Assembly (NCBI GenBank): GCA_016784945.1
Contig: JADHTP010000139.1
Location: 1 to 8,023, forward strand
Source: Deltaproteobacteria bacterium
GTDB taxonomy: Bacteria > Myxococcota_A > UBA9042 > DTJE01
DNA: 8,023 nt
Reading direction: 5' to 3'
Shown here: positions 1-5,265 of the stretch, piece by piece
How the letters are laid out: each line of letters begins with the position of its first letter
Numbering within the stretch: the stretch's first letter is position 1
The notes under the pieces: model-generated
What the model saw: only the letters and a program-made list of their open reading frames with translations
What the model was told of the DNA's origin: nothing
Database searches by the model: none
Made by a program: the position numbers and the translations under genes

Positions 1-72
1 GGCCTGACCTTCCTGATATTGAATCCCGACCAGGTGTCCGGGGCCGTAGAACCCGACAAACCCAAGCCCTGA
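1..72 (+). CDS. C-terminal end of an upstream gene, possibly CdaR/YbbR-domain protein (partial)
   Basis: An open frame enters from the left edge and ends at TGA 70-72, giving 23 residues that finish in a Pro/Lys/Asp-rich tail (EPDKPKP). Third codon positions are mostly G or C, as in the neighbouring genes, which supports real coding. It is co-directional with glmM and stops 45 bases before the glmM start. In many bacteria the order is cdaA-cdaR(ybbR)-glmM, and the visible stretch with a hydrophobic strand followed by 'NPDQV' would suit the last strand of a YbbR domain. The fragment is too short for a family assignment; the identity rests on gene order only. Confidence 0.45.
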   Translation, partial: GLTFLILNPDQVSGAVEPDKPKP

Positions 73-79
73 CAGCCGT

Positions 80-96
80 GTGGTCCGCGGGACCGC
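80..96 (+). other. Small hairpin between the upstream gene and glmM
   Basis: GGTCC (82-86) and GGACC (90-94) form a perfect 5-bp inverted repeat around a GCG loop, extendable by a T-G wobble and a G-C pair to 80-96. There is no following T run, so it does not look like an intrinsic terminator. It lies 8 bases before the glmM Shine-Dalgarno sequence. It could be an mRNA processing or stability element, or chance in GC-rich DNA. Confidence 0.3.
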
Positions 97-104
97 CCGA
101 TGGT

Positions 105-111
105 GGAGAGG
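105..111 (+). promoter_or_regulatory. Shine-Dalgarno sequence deciding the glmM start
   Basis: GGAGAGG ends 6 bases before ATG 118. The in-frame ATG at 100 lies upstream of this site and has no comparable purine tract before it, so 118 is preferred. Confidence 0.75.
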
Positions 112-117
112 TACGAT

Positions 118-1482
118 ATGAGCGAGAGAAAGCTGTTCGGAACGGATGGGGTCCGCGGGGTGGCCAACGTTCACCCCATGACGCCGGAACTCGCCATGGC
201 CCTGGGCAGGGCCGTAGCCACTGCCTTTCCCGCGGGTGATGGACGGACGCGGATCGTGATCGGCAAGGACACGCGTCTATCGGGATACATGTTCGAAACG
301 GCCCTGGCGGCGGGCGTCTGCTCCATGGGGGCCGACGTGCTGCTGGTGGGCCCCCTGCCAACGCCGGGCATCGCGTACATGACCGTGGGCATGCGGGCGG
401 ACGCGGGGGCCGTGATATCGGCGTCCCACAACCCCTTCGAGGACAACGGCATCAAGTTCTTCGGCGGCGACGGGTTCAAGCTGCCCGACGAAGTGGAGGA
501 AAGGGTGGAGGCCCTGGTGCTGGATCCCGACAAGCTACCCCCGGCCGCGGCGGGACGTGATTTCGGGAGGGCCTATCGCCTCAAGGACGCTGCGGGACGC
601 TACCTCGTTTCCCTGAAGTCCACGTTTCCCAGGGAGTTTTCCCTGGACGGCCTGCGCATTGCCGTGGACTGCGCCAACGGCGCAGGTTACCGGGTGGCCC
701 CCATGGTGTTCGAGGAACTTGGCGCGGACGTGGTGCCACTGAGCGCCGATCCCGACGGAACCAACATCAACGAAAACTGCGGGGCCCTCCACCCCGAGAT
801 CATGGCGCGGAAGGTCAAGGAGATGCGCTGCGACGTGGGGCTGGCCCTGGATGGGGATGCCGACCGTTGCATCCTCTGTGACGAACGGGGCGAAATCGTT
901 GACGGGGATTGCATCCTGACCCTGTGCGCCGGTTGGATGAAGGCACAGGGATGTCTCAAGGGGGATGCGGTGGTGGGCACCATCATGAGCAACCTCGGAC
1001 TCCAGGTCGCCCTGGAGCGGCTCGGACTGTCCTTGATCCGCACGGACGTGGGAGACCGGTACGTTGTGGAAGAGATGCTCAGGGGTGACTACAACCTCGG
1101 GGGCGAACAGTCGGGCCACATCCTGTTCCTGGACCACGCCACCACGGGTGACGGGATCCTGTCCTGCCTTCGGGTCCTGGAGGTGATGAAGGACACGGGC
1201 AAGAGCCTGTCCACGCTGTCGTCCGCCTTCGATCGTTATCCACAGGTACTCCTGGGCGCCAAGGTGATCGACAAGCCACCTGTGGAAAGCCTGGAGAACA
1301 CACAGGTCGCGATCCGCCGTATCGAGAAGGCCCTCGGGGACAAAGGGCGCGTGAACGTCCGGTATTCCGGCACCTCGGCCAAGATCCGGGTGATGGTGGA
1401 AGGCGAGGACGAAGGGCGGGTCCGCACCCTGGCGGAAGAAATCCTGGAGGCCGTGGCCAAGGACGAAATCCTGCAGAGCTGA
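118..1482 (+). CDS. glmM: Phosphoglucosamine mutase GlmM
   Basis: Converts glucosamine-6-phosphate to glucosamine-1-phosphate in the cytoplasm, the step before GlmU in UDP-GlcNAc synthesis for peptidoglycan and lipopolysaccharide. The 454 residues show the whole alpha-D-phosphohexomutase plan: N-terminal KLFGTDGVRG (residues 5-14), active-site loop ISASHNP with the phosphoserine at Ser103, metal loop DGDADR (245-250), sugar-binding loop GGEQSGH (328-334), and a C-terminal phosphate-binding loop at 415-420. The FGTDGVRG start and the GGEQSGH loop point to GlmM rather than phosphoglucomutase or phosphomannomutase. Odd point: the phosphate loop reads RYSGTS instead of the usual R-x-S-G-T-E. The start at 118 is chosen for its Shine-Dalgarno sequence and because the family begins near 'FGTDG'; ATG 100 would add six residues. 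pdxJ follows after 16 bases, so the two are probably one transcript. Confidence 0.97.
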   Translation: MSERKLFGTDGVRGVANVHPMTPELAMALGRAVATAFPAGDGRTRIVIGKDTRLSGYMFETALAAGVCSMGADVLLVGPLPTPGIAYMTVGMRADAGAVISASHNPFEDNGIKFFGGDGFKLPDEVEERVEALVLDPDKLPPAAAGRDFGRAYRLKDAAGRYLVSLKSTFPREFSLDGLRIAVDCANGAGYRVAPMVFEELGADVVPLSADPDGTNINENCGALHPEIMARKVKEMRCDVGLALDGDADRCILCDERGEIVDGDCILTLCAGWMKAQGCLKGDAVVGTIMSNLGLQVALERLGLSLIRTDVGDRYVVEEMLRGDYNLGGEQSGHILFLDHATTGDGILSCLRVLEVMKDTGKSLSTLSSAFDRYPQVLLGAKVIDKPPVESLENTQVAIRRIEKALGDKGRVNVRYSGTSAKIRVMVEGEDEGRVRTLAEEILEAVAKDEILQS

Positions 1483-1498
1483 ACGGAGGAAAACCCCC

Positions 1499-2230
1499 AT
1501 GGAGCGGATTCGACTGGGCGTGAACGTGGACCACGTGGCGTCCGTGCGTCAGTCCCGCGGGACGAAATATCCCGACCCGGTGTTCGCGGCCTTTCTCGCG
1601 GAACAGGGCGGTGCGGACCAGATCACCGTGCACCTGCGGGAGGACCGCCGGCACATCCAGGAAAGGGACCTGGAGATCCTGCGCCGGACCGTGGCCACGG
1701 CCCTCAACCTGGAGATGGCGGTGGCCGAAGAGATCCTGGACATCGCCTGCCGCGTGAAGCCCGACATGGTGACTCTGGTGCCCGAAAAGCGCCAGGAATT
1801 GACCACCGAGCGAGGCCTGGGCACCGCTGAGGAGGGTGTGCTGGCGCCGGCCGTGGCGCGCATCAAGGACGGGGGAATCAAGATCAGCCTCTTTATCGAC
1901 CCCGAACCCGAGGCCGTTCGTAGCGCCCACCGCCTCGAGGTGGACCAGGTCGAGATCCACACCGGATTCTTCGCCGACGCCCCGGAGGACAGAAGGGCGG
2001 CAGAACTGGAGCGGATCAAGGCGGCCTGCAGTGAAGGCGGGTCCCTGGGCCTGGCCGTGGCCGCGGGTCACGGCCTGGACTACGTGAACACCCGGGCCAT
2101 ATGCCACCTGCCCGAGGTGGAGGAACTGAACATCGGGCACTCCATCATTGCCCGCGCCCTGTTCGTTGGCATGGAGTCCGCCGTCCGTGAACTGGTCAAC
2201 CTCATGGCCGAGGGCTTTGCGGAGCGTTGA
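1499..2230 (+). CDS. pdxJ: Pyridoxine 5'-phosphate synthase PdxJ
   Basis: Condenses 3-amino-2-oxopropyl phosphate (from PdxA) with 1-deoxy-D-xylulose 5-phosphate to give pyridoxine 5'-phosphate, the last ring-closing step of the DXP-dependent vitamin B6 pathway; a cytosolic TIM barrel. The 243 residues match the family length. Visible motifs: LGVNVDHVA (6-14), VHLREDRRHI with His45 (44-53), NLEMA with Glu72 (70-74), LVPEKR (93-98), AGHGLDY (189-195) and ELNIGHSIIARA (209-220). His45, Glu72 and the His in AGHG are the expected catalytic residues. The loop usually written TTEGGLD reads TTERGLG here (102-108), a mild departure. GGAGGA at 1485-1490 sits 8 bases before the ATG. Linkage to glmM is common in proteobacteria, where acpS usually follows; here acpS is absent and the next 300 bases hold debris. 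Confidence 0.97.
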   Translation: MERIRLGVNVDHVASVRQSRGTKYPDPVFAAFLAEQGGADQITVHLREDRRHIQERDLEILRRTVATALNLEMAVAEEILDIACRVKPDMVTLVPEKRQELTTERGLGTAEEGVLAPAVARIKDGGIKISLFIDPEPEAVRSAHRLEVDQVEIHTGFFADAPEDRRAAELERIKAACSEGGSLGLAVAAGHGLDYVNTRAICHLPEVEELNIGHSIIARALFVGMESAVRELVNLMAEGFAER

Positions 2231-2254
2231 TCGTGGATCGTTCATCGTTGATCG
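2225..2254 (+). repeat. Short tandem-like repeat (CGTTGATCG) at the end of pdxJ
   Basis: CGTTGATCG occurs at 2225-2233 and 2246-2254, and the stretch between (GTGGATCGTTCAT) is built from the same GATCGTT-type unit. The first copy contains the pdxJ stop codon. Such low-complexity GATCGTT strings can mark decayed intergenic repeats; no function can be assigned. Confidence 0.5.
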
Positions 2255-2272
2255 ATCCCCGGGAGACCTGTA

Positions 2273-2294
2273 GGCCGGATGCCCTCGTCCGGCC
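2273..2294. repeat. REP-like palindrome downstream of pdxJ
   Basis: GGCCGGA (2273-2279) and TCCGGCC (2288-2294) form a perfect 7-bp stem around an 8-base loop, preceded by CCTGTA. The layout (CTGTAGG, GC-rich stem, short loop, stem) resembles dispersed repetitive extragenic palindromes. There is no T run after it, so it is a poor intrinsic terminator, although it is the only candidate to end or stabilise the glmM-pdxJ transcript. It also lies at the start of the transposase-relic reading frame and could be part of that relic. Confidence 0.45.
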
Positions 2295-2480
2295 GCCTGG
2301 GCACAACTCCTGCTGCGCGTCCTGGACATCGAAGCTCTGGAGTGCCCCCGGTGCCACATCCCCGTGGTCGTCATCGCCTTCCTCACCGACCCGCCGGTGC
2401 TACGGCGGCGGGGCCGGGGGACCCCTCCCTACAGTGGACAGGATGATCCTTCAAGGCCCTGCAGTGGACGCATGTTTTGA
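2274..2480 (+). pseudogene. Relic of the C-terminal end of an IS91/Y2-type transposase
   Basis: The frame after TAG 2271-2273 reads through to TGA 2478-2480 with no credible start codon. Codons 2298-2408 give WAQLLLRVLDIEALECPRCH followed by IPVVVIAFLTDPPVLRR. This matches from memory the C-terminal block common in Y2 (IS91-like) transposases: W-A-x-L-L-x-R-V-F, then x-V-L-x-C-P-R-C-G, then M-x-V-I-A-x-L-T-D-P-x-V-I-R-R. After the RR (2408) the usual 'ILxHLGL' continuation is lost and the frame runs on as unrelated Gly/Pro/Ser-rich sequence. All upstream catalytic parts are missing. It looks like a small fragment left after deletion or recombination between pdxJ and the lipoprotein gene. The identification is from pattern memory, not a search. 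Confidence 0.6.
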
Positions 2481-2497
2481 CTCGGCGCACATGTTTT
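2471..2497. repeat. Direct repeat CATGTTTT overlapping the lipoprotein promoter
   Basis: CATGTTTT occurs at 2471-2478 and 2490-2497, 19 bases start to start. One copy touches the -35 box and the other ends just before the -10 box. A related pair, CAGTGGAC, lies at 2432-2439 and 2462-2469 (30 apart). Spaced repeats over a promoter could be an operator, but near-two-turn spacing in one place is weak evidence. Confidence 0.35.
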
Positions 2498-2505
2498 CGG
2501 ATAAT
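2477..2505 (+). promoter_or_regulatory. Sigma70-like promoter of the DUF3160 lipoprotein gene
   Basis: TTGACT (2477-2482) and GATAAT (2500-2505) are each one base from consensus and are separated by exactly 17 bases. The local sequence is much more AT-rich than its surroundings. Transcription would start near 2512, leaving a leader of about 22 bases that contains the Shine-Dalgarno sequence. It implies that the lipoprotein gene is expressed apart from glmM-pdxJ. Confidence 0.65.
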
Positions 2506-2520
2506 CACCACAGCATGGAC

Positions 2521-2526
2521 AGGGAG
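2521..2526 (+). promoter_or_regulatory. Shine-Dalgarno sequence deciding the lipoprotein start
   Basis: AGGGAG lies 7 bases before ATG 2534. The longer frame opening at TTG 2477 would place the start upstream of the predicted transcription start and bury the lipoprotein signal 19 residues inside, so it is rejected. An ATG at 2529 gives only ATG-AGA-TGA and is too close to this site. Confidence 0.7.
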
Positions 2527-2533
2527 TTATGAG

Positions 2534-4813
2534 ATGAAGACTTTATCGGCATTCCTGGTTCCGGTTGTTCTGGCGTTCATGGCGTGTTCGAGCACGGGCG
2601 GGGGCGGCACGGATGCCGTGACACCCGATCCCGGAAGCACGGTGGATCCCGGACAGCCCCTTGACCCGGGCACCGGCGCCCAGGACGTGGTGATCGCCAA
2701 GCCGGACTATGGCGAAACCTACGTATCCACCGTTGACAAGGCCTTCCTGGAATCCTTCCAGCAGGCCCTTCAGACCTCCGTGGACATGACCGCCGACGAA
2801 CTCATGGAAAAGCACTACGTGGAGCGGCCCTTCGTGGACAGCCTGGGAGTGGACGCCACCAAGGCCGAATACCTGGACCTCATCGACGGCGCCTACGCCC
2901 TGACCGACGACGAGATGACGCGGCTGGCCGACCAGGGTTTCTTCCTCAGCGACCGCGTCCAGTGGGGCAGTCACCCCATTGGTTACCAGGAGATCTTCGA
3001 CAAGGACCTCCCCGTGCTGATCACAACGGACTCCATCCTGTTCGCCATCCACAACTCCTATGACCTAATGCTCAAGAAGGTTGAGCAGCAGGGCCTCATC
3101 CCCGCGCTGGACGACATCCTGGCCTCGGCCCATTCCGCCCTGGGGAACAACGACGGCCTGATCCTGAACATGGAAGACGCCCTGTCCGACGCCGACCTGT
3201 ATTTCACCGTGGCCAGGTCACTCCTGAAGGGCGCGCCCACGCCCCCCCTGTTCGCCGACAACGCGCCCCTGCGGGACGAACTCCTGCAGATGGTGGAGGA
3301 CCTCAAGCCCCGCCAGATCCAACTCTTCGGGCGACCCTACCCCTGTGCCGGCCCGGCCTGCGCCTATGATTTTTCACAGTTCAAGCCCCGGGGGCACTAC
3401 ACCGAAACCGAGGAACTGCAGCGCTATTTCAAGGCCATGATCTGGCTGGGACGGACCGAACTGGCGCTGACCCGCCACCACCGGGACTTCGTGGTGAGCT
3501 GGCTGCTGCTGCACGCCACGGACCAGGCCAAGAAGATGGACCGCCTGGAATCCATGGACCAGACCATCCGGGTGTTCGTGGGCAAGAGCGACAACCTGAC
3601 CCTGCCGGGATTCGCCCAGTTCCTGGCTGACCAGGGCGCCGTCGCCGCCACCGTGACCGACCCCACCAAGGCGGTGGACCTGATGAAGGCCCTGGAATCC
3701 GGGGGCTACGCGGACCAGAAGATCATGAGCCAGATCATGTCCACCAACCCCTTCACCGACACGCCCACGAGTCTGCCCCCTATCTTCCTGTTCCTGGGCC
3801 AGCGGTTCGTGATCGACAGCTACGTCTTCCACAACGTCACCTACGACCGCATCGTCTACCAGGGGCAGAAGATCCAGAGGCTCATGCCCAGCCCCCTGGA
3901 CCCCCTGTTCGTGCTGGGCTTCCAGGAAACGCTGCCCCTGCTGAGGCCTGAACTGGAACAGTACTTCTACGCCGGAAACCTGTTCATCCTGCGGTTCCTG
4001 GTGGATTCCTACGGGGACGATTTCTGGTCCGAGTCCATGTACAACGTGTGGCTCGACGCCATTCGCGGGCTGGCCGTGGACACCTCCGGCACCGAATACC
4101 CGGAGGCGGTGCGGACGAAGGCCTATGCCCTGAAGTCCCTTCACACCGGTCTGGCCTCCTGGGCCGAACTGCGGCATGACACCATCCTGTACGTGAAGCA
4201 GTCCTACTCGGGTATAGTGTGCGACTACCCCGACGGGTACGTGGAGCCCTTCCCCGCCTTCTTCCGGAAGATCGCCGACTTCGCCCAGGTCTCCGGCGAC
4301 CTGTTCGAAGGGCTCGACATGCCGGAACTGAGCTACATGAAGACCTCGGTGGGCCAGTACTTCACTAACCTCAAGTACGCCGCCGACATGCTGGGCGCCA
4401 TCGCCGAAAAGGAGGTCCAGGGCCTCCCGCGGGAACCGGAGGAGACGGCCTTCATCAAGTCCCTGGTGCAGCACGAAGGCATGTGCGGCGGGCCCCTGTT
4501 CTCGGGCTGGTATTCGGACCTCTTCTTCCAGGCCAATGAAATGACCTTCGAATTCAAGCCCACCATCGCCGATGTCCACACCGACCCGAACTCGTCCTAC
4601 GTGCTCCACGTGGGCACTGGACAGGCCAACCTCATGGTCCTGGTGGCGGACACGTCCTGCGGCCTGAAGGCCTATGCGGGTCCGGCGTCCTCGTATTTCG
4701 AACTCCTGGAGCCGGGCTTAAACCGGCTGACCGACGAGGACTGGAAGGAGATGCTGGTGACCGACCAGCGGCCACCGCGGCCGAACTGGACGGAGGCGTT
4801 CGTGGTGGATTGA
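2534..4813 (+). CDS. DUF3160-family lipoprotein of unknown function
   Basis: A 759-residue protein. Residues 1-17 form a signal peptide (MKTLSAFLVPVVLAFMA) with lipobox FMAC, Cys18 being lipidated; Ser at +2 suggests delivery to the outer membrane. Residues 19-50 are a Gly/Thr/Asp-Pro-Gly linker (DPGSTVDPGQPLDPG), a style common in myxobacteria-like lipoproteins. The globular part carries DUF3160 hallmarks: DLPVLITTDSILFAIHNSYD at 158-177 (family form 'LPVFVTTDSLLHxxHxxYD') and a C-terminal block ending GPASSYFELLEPG, then RLTDEDWKEML, then P-x-P-x-W-T-x-x-F-V. It is Asp/Glu and aromatic rich and looks mostly helical. No catalytic motif is recognised and no function is known to me for the family; a periplasmic or surface role follows only from the lipid anchor. 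It has its own promoter, sits beside transposase debris, and ends 9 bases from the convergent yjbQ gene. Family call from memory, not a search. Confidence 0.88.
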   Translation: MKTLSAFLVPVVLAFMACSSTGGGGTDAVTPDPGSTVDPGQPLDPGTGAQDVVIAKPDYGETYVSTVDKAFLESFQQALQTSVDMTADELMEKHYVERPFVDSLGVDATKAEYLDLIDGAYALTDDEMTRLADQGFFLSDRVQWGSHPIGYQEIFDKDLPVLITTDSILFAIHNSYDLMLKKVEQQGLIPALDDILASAHSALGNNDGLILNMEDALSDADLYFTVARSLLKGAPTPPLFADNAPLRDELLQMVEDLKPRQIQLFGRPYPCAGPACAYDFSQFKPRGHYTETEELQRYFKAMIWLGRTELALTRHHRDFVVSWLLLHATDQAKKMDRLESMDQTIRVFVGKSDNLTLPGFAQFLADQGAVAATVTDPTKAVDLMKALESGGYADQKIMSQIMSTNPFTDTPTSLPPIFLFLGQRFVIDSYVFHNVTYDRIVYQGQKIQRLMPSPLDPLFVLGFQETLPLLRPELEQYFYAGNLFILRFLVDSYGDDFWSESMYNVWLDAIRGLAVDTSGTEYPEAVRTKAYALKSLHTGLASWAELRHDTILYVKQSYSGIVCDYPDGYVEPFPAFFRKIADFAQVSGDLFEGLDMPELSYMKTSVGQYFTNLKYAADMLGAIAEKEVQGLPREPEETAFIKSLVQHEGMCGGPLFSGWYSDLFFQANEMTFEFKPTIADVHTDPNSSYVLHVGTGQANLMVLVADTSCGLKAYAGPASSYFELLEPGLNRLTDEDWKEMLVTDQRPPRPNWTEAFVVD

Positions 4814-4822
4814 CCCGGCTGG

Positions 4823-5242
4823 CTACTCCCCGATGATCTTGACCAGGACGCGCTTGCTCCGGCGCCCGTCGAACTCGCCGTAGAAGATTCTTTCCCAGGT
4901 TCCGAAGTCGAGGCGACCGTCCGTGACGGCCACCACCACTTCCCTGCCCATGACCTGTCGCTTGAGGTGGGCGTCCCCGTTGTCCTCGCCGGTCCGGTTG
5001 TGTCGGTAACGCGAAACCGGTTCGTGGGGCGCCAGCTGCTCCAGCCAGTCCTCATAATCGGCGTGCAGGCCTGATTCGTCGTCATTGATGAACACGGACG
5101 CCGTGATGTGCATGGCGTTGACCAGGCAGATTCCTTCCCTTATGCCGCTTTCGCGGACCAGGTCTTCCACCCGCCCGGTGATGTTGACGAAGGCACGCCG
5201 GGTGTCGACGTGAAACTGGAGGTACTCGGTCAAGCTCTTCAT
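4823..5242 (-). CDS. yjbQ: YjbQ/UPF0047 family protein
   Basis: A 139-residue cytosolic protein of the compact YjbQ (UPF0047) fold. Conserved family residues are visible: AMHITASVFIND (43-54, with His45), Glu56 and Asp62 in the next helix, RHNRTGEDNGDAHLKRQ (80-96, His81 and the E-D-N-x-D-A-H string), GRLDFGTWERIFYGEFDG (109-126), and the C-terminal RRSKRVLVKIIGE. Some members show weak thiamine-phosphate synthase activity and can rescue thiE mutants; the natural role is unsettled, so only the family is claimed. The gene starts 23 bases after the ftsZ stop in the same direction and is probably the last gene of the ftsQ-ftsA-ftsZ transcript. Its ribosome site is weak (GAGAAG about 7 bases before the ATG). 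It converges on the lipoprotein gene with 9 bases between stops and no visible terminator hairpin. Confidence 0.93.
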   Translation of the reverse strand: MKSLTEYLQFHVDTRRAFVNITGRVEDLVRESGIREGICLVNAMHITASVFINDDESGLHADYEDWLEQLAPHEPVSRYRHNRTGEDNGDAHLKRQVMGREVVVAVTDGRLDFGTWERIFYGEFDGRRSKRVLVKIIGE

Positions 5243-5265
5243 GGTTCATCTTCTCGCAAAGGGCC

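Noticed and set aside
100..117. Earlier in-frame ATG for glmM
   Set aside because: It sits upstream of the GGAGAGG site, and the six extra residues are not part of the family's N-terminus.
2273..2294. Hairpin as an intrinsic terminator for glmM-pdxJ
   Set aside because: The stem is good but GCCTGGGCAC follows instead of a T run.
1079..2386. Long open frame on the - strand across glmM and pdxJ (435 codons)
   Set aside because: It is antisense to two well-recognised genes, has His/Gly/Arg-rich low-sense composition and no family motif; GC-rich coding DNA commonly leaves such frames open.
2227..2532. Open frame of 101 codons overlapping the pdxJ end
   Set aside because: It shares pdxJ's terminal bases but has no ribosome site and a Pro/Ser/Cys-rich composition. 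The transposase-like reading is in a different frame, so this one is a by-product.
2477..2533. Upstream TTG start that would extend the lipoprotein by 19 residues
   Set aside because: It lies inside the predicted -35 box, and the extension would hide the signal peptide; ATG 2534 has a Shine-Dalgarno sequence at the right distance.
2529..2537. Two-codon upstream frame ATG-AGA-TGA overlapping the lipoprotein start
   Set aside because: Only 2 bases from the Shine-Dalgarno sequence, so initiation there is unlikely; probably chance.
3374..4609. Long open frame on the - strand opposite the lipoprotein gene (411 codons)
   Set aside because: Composition is rich in His, Gly, Val and Gln with no motif, and it mirrors the codon pattern of the DUF3160 gene; a shadow frame.
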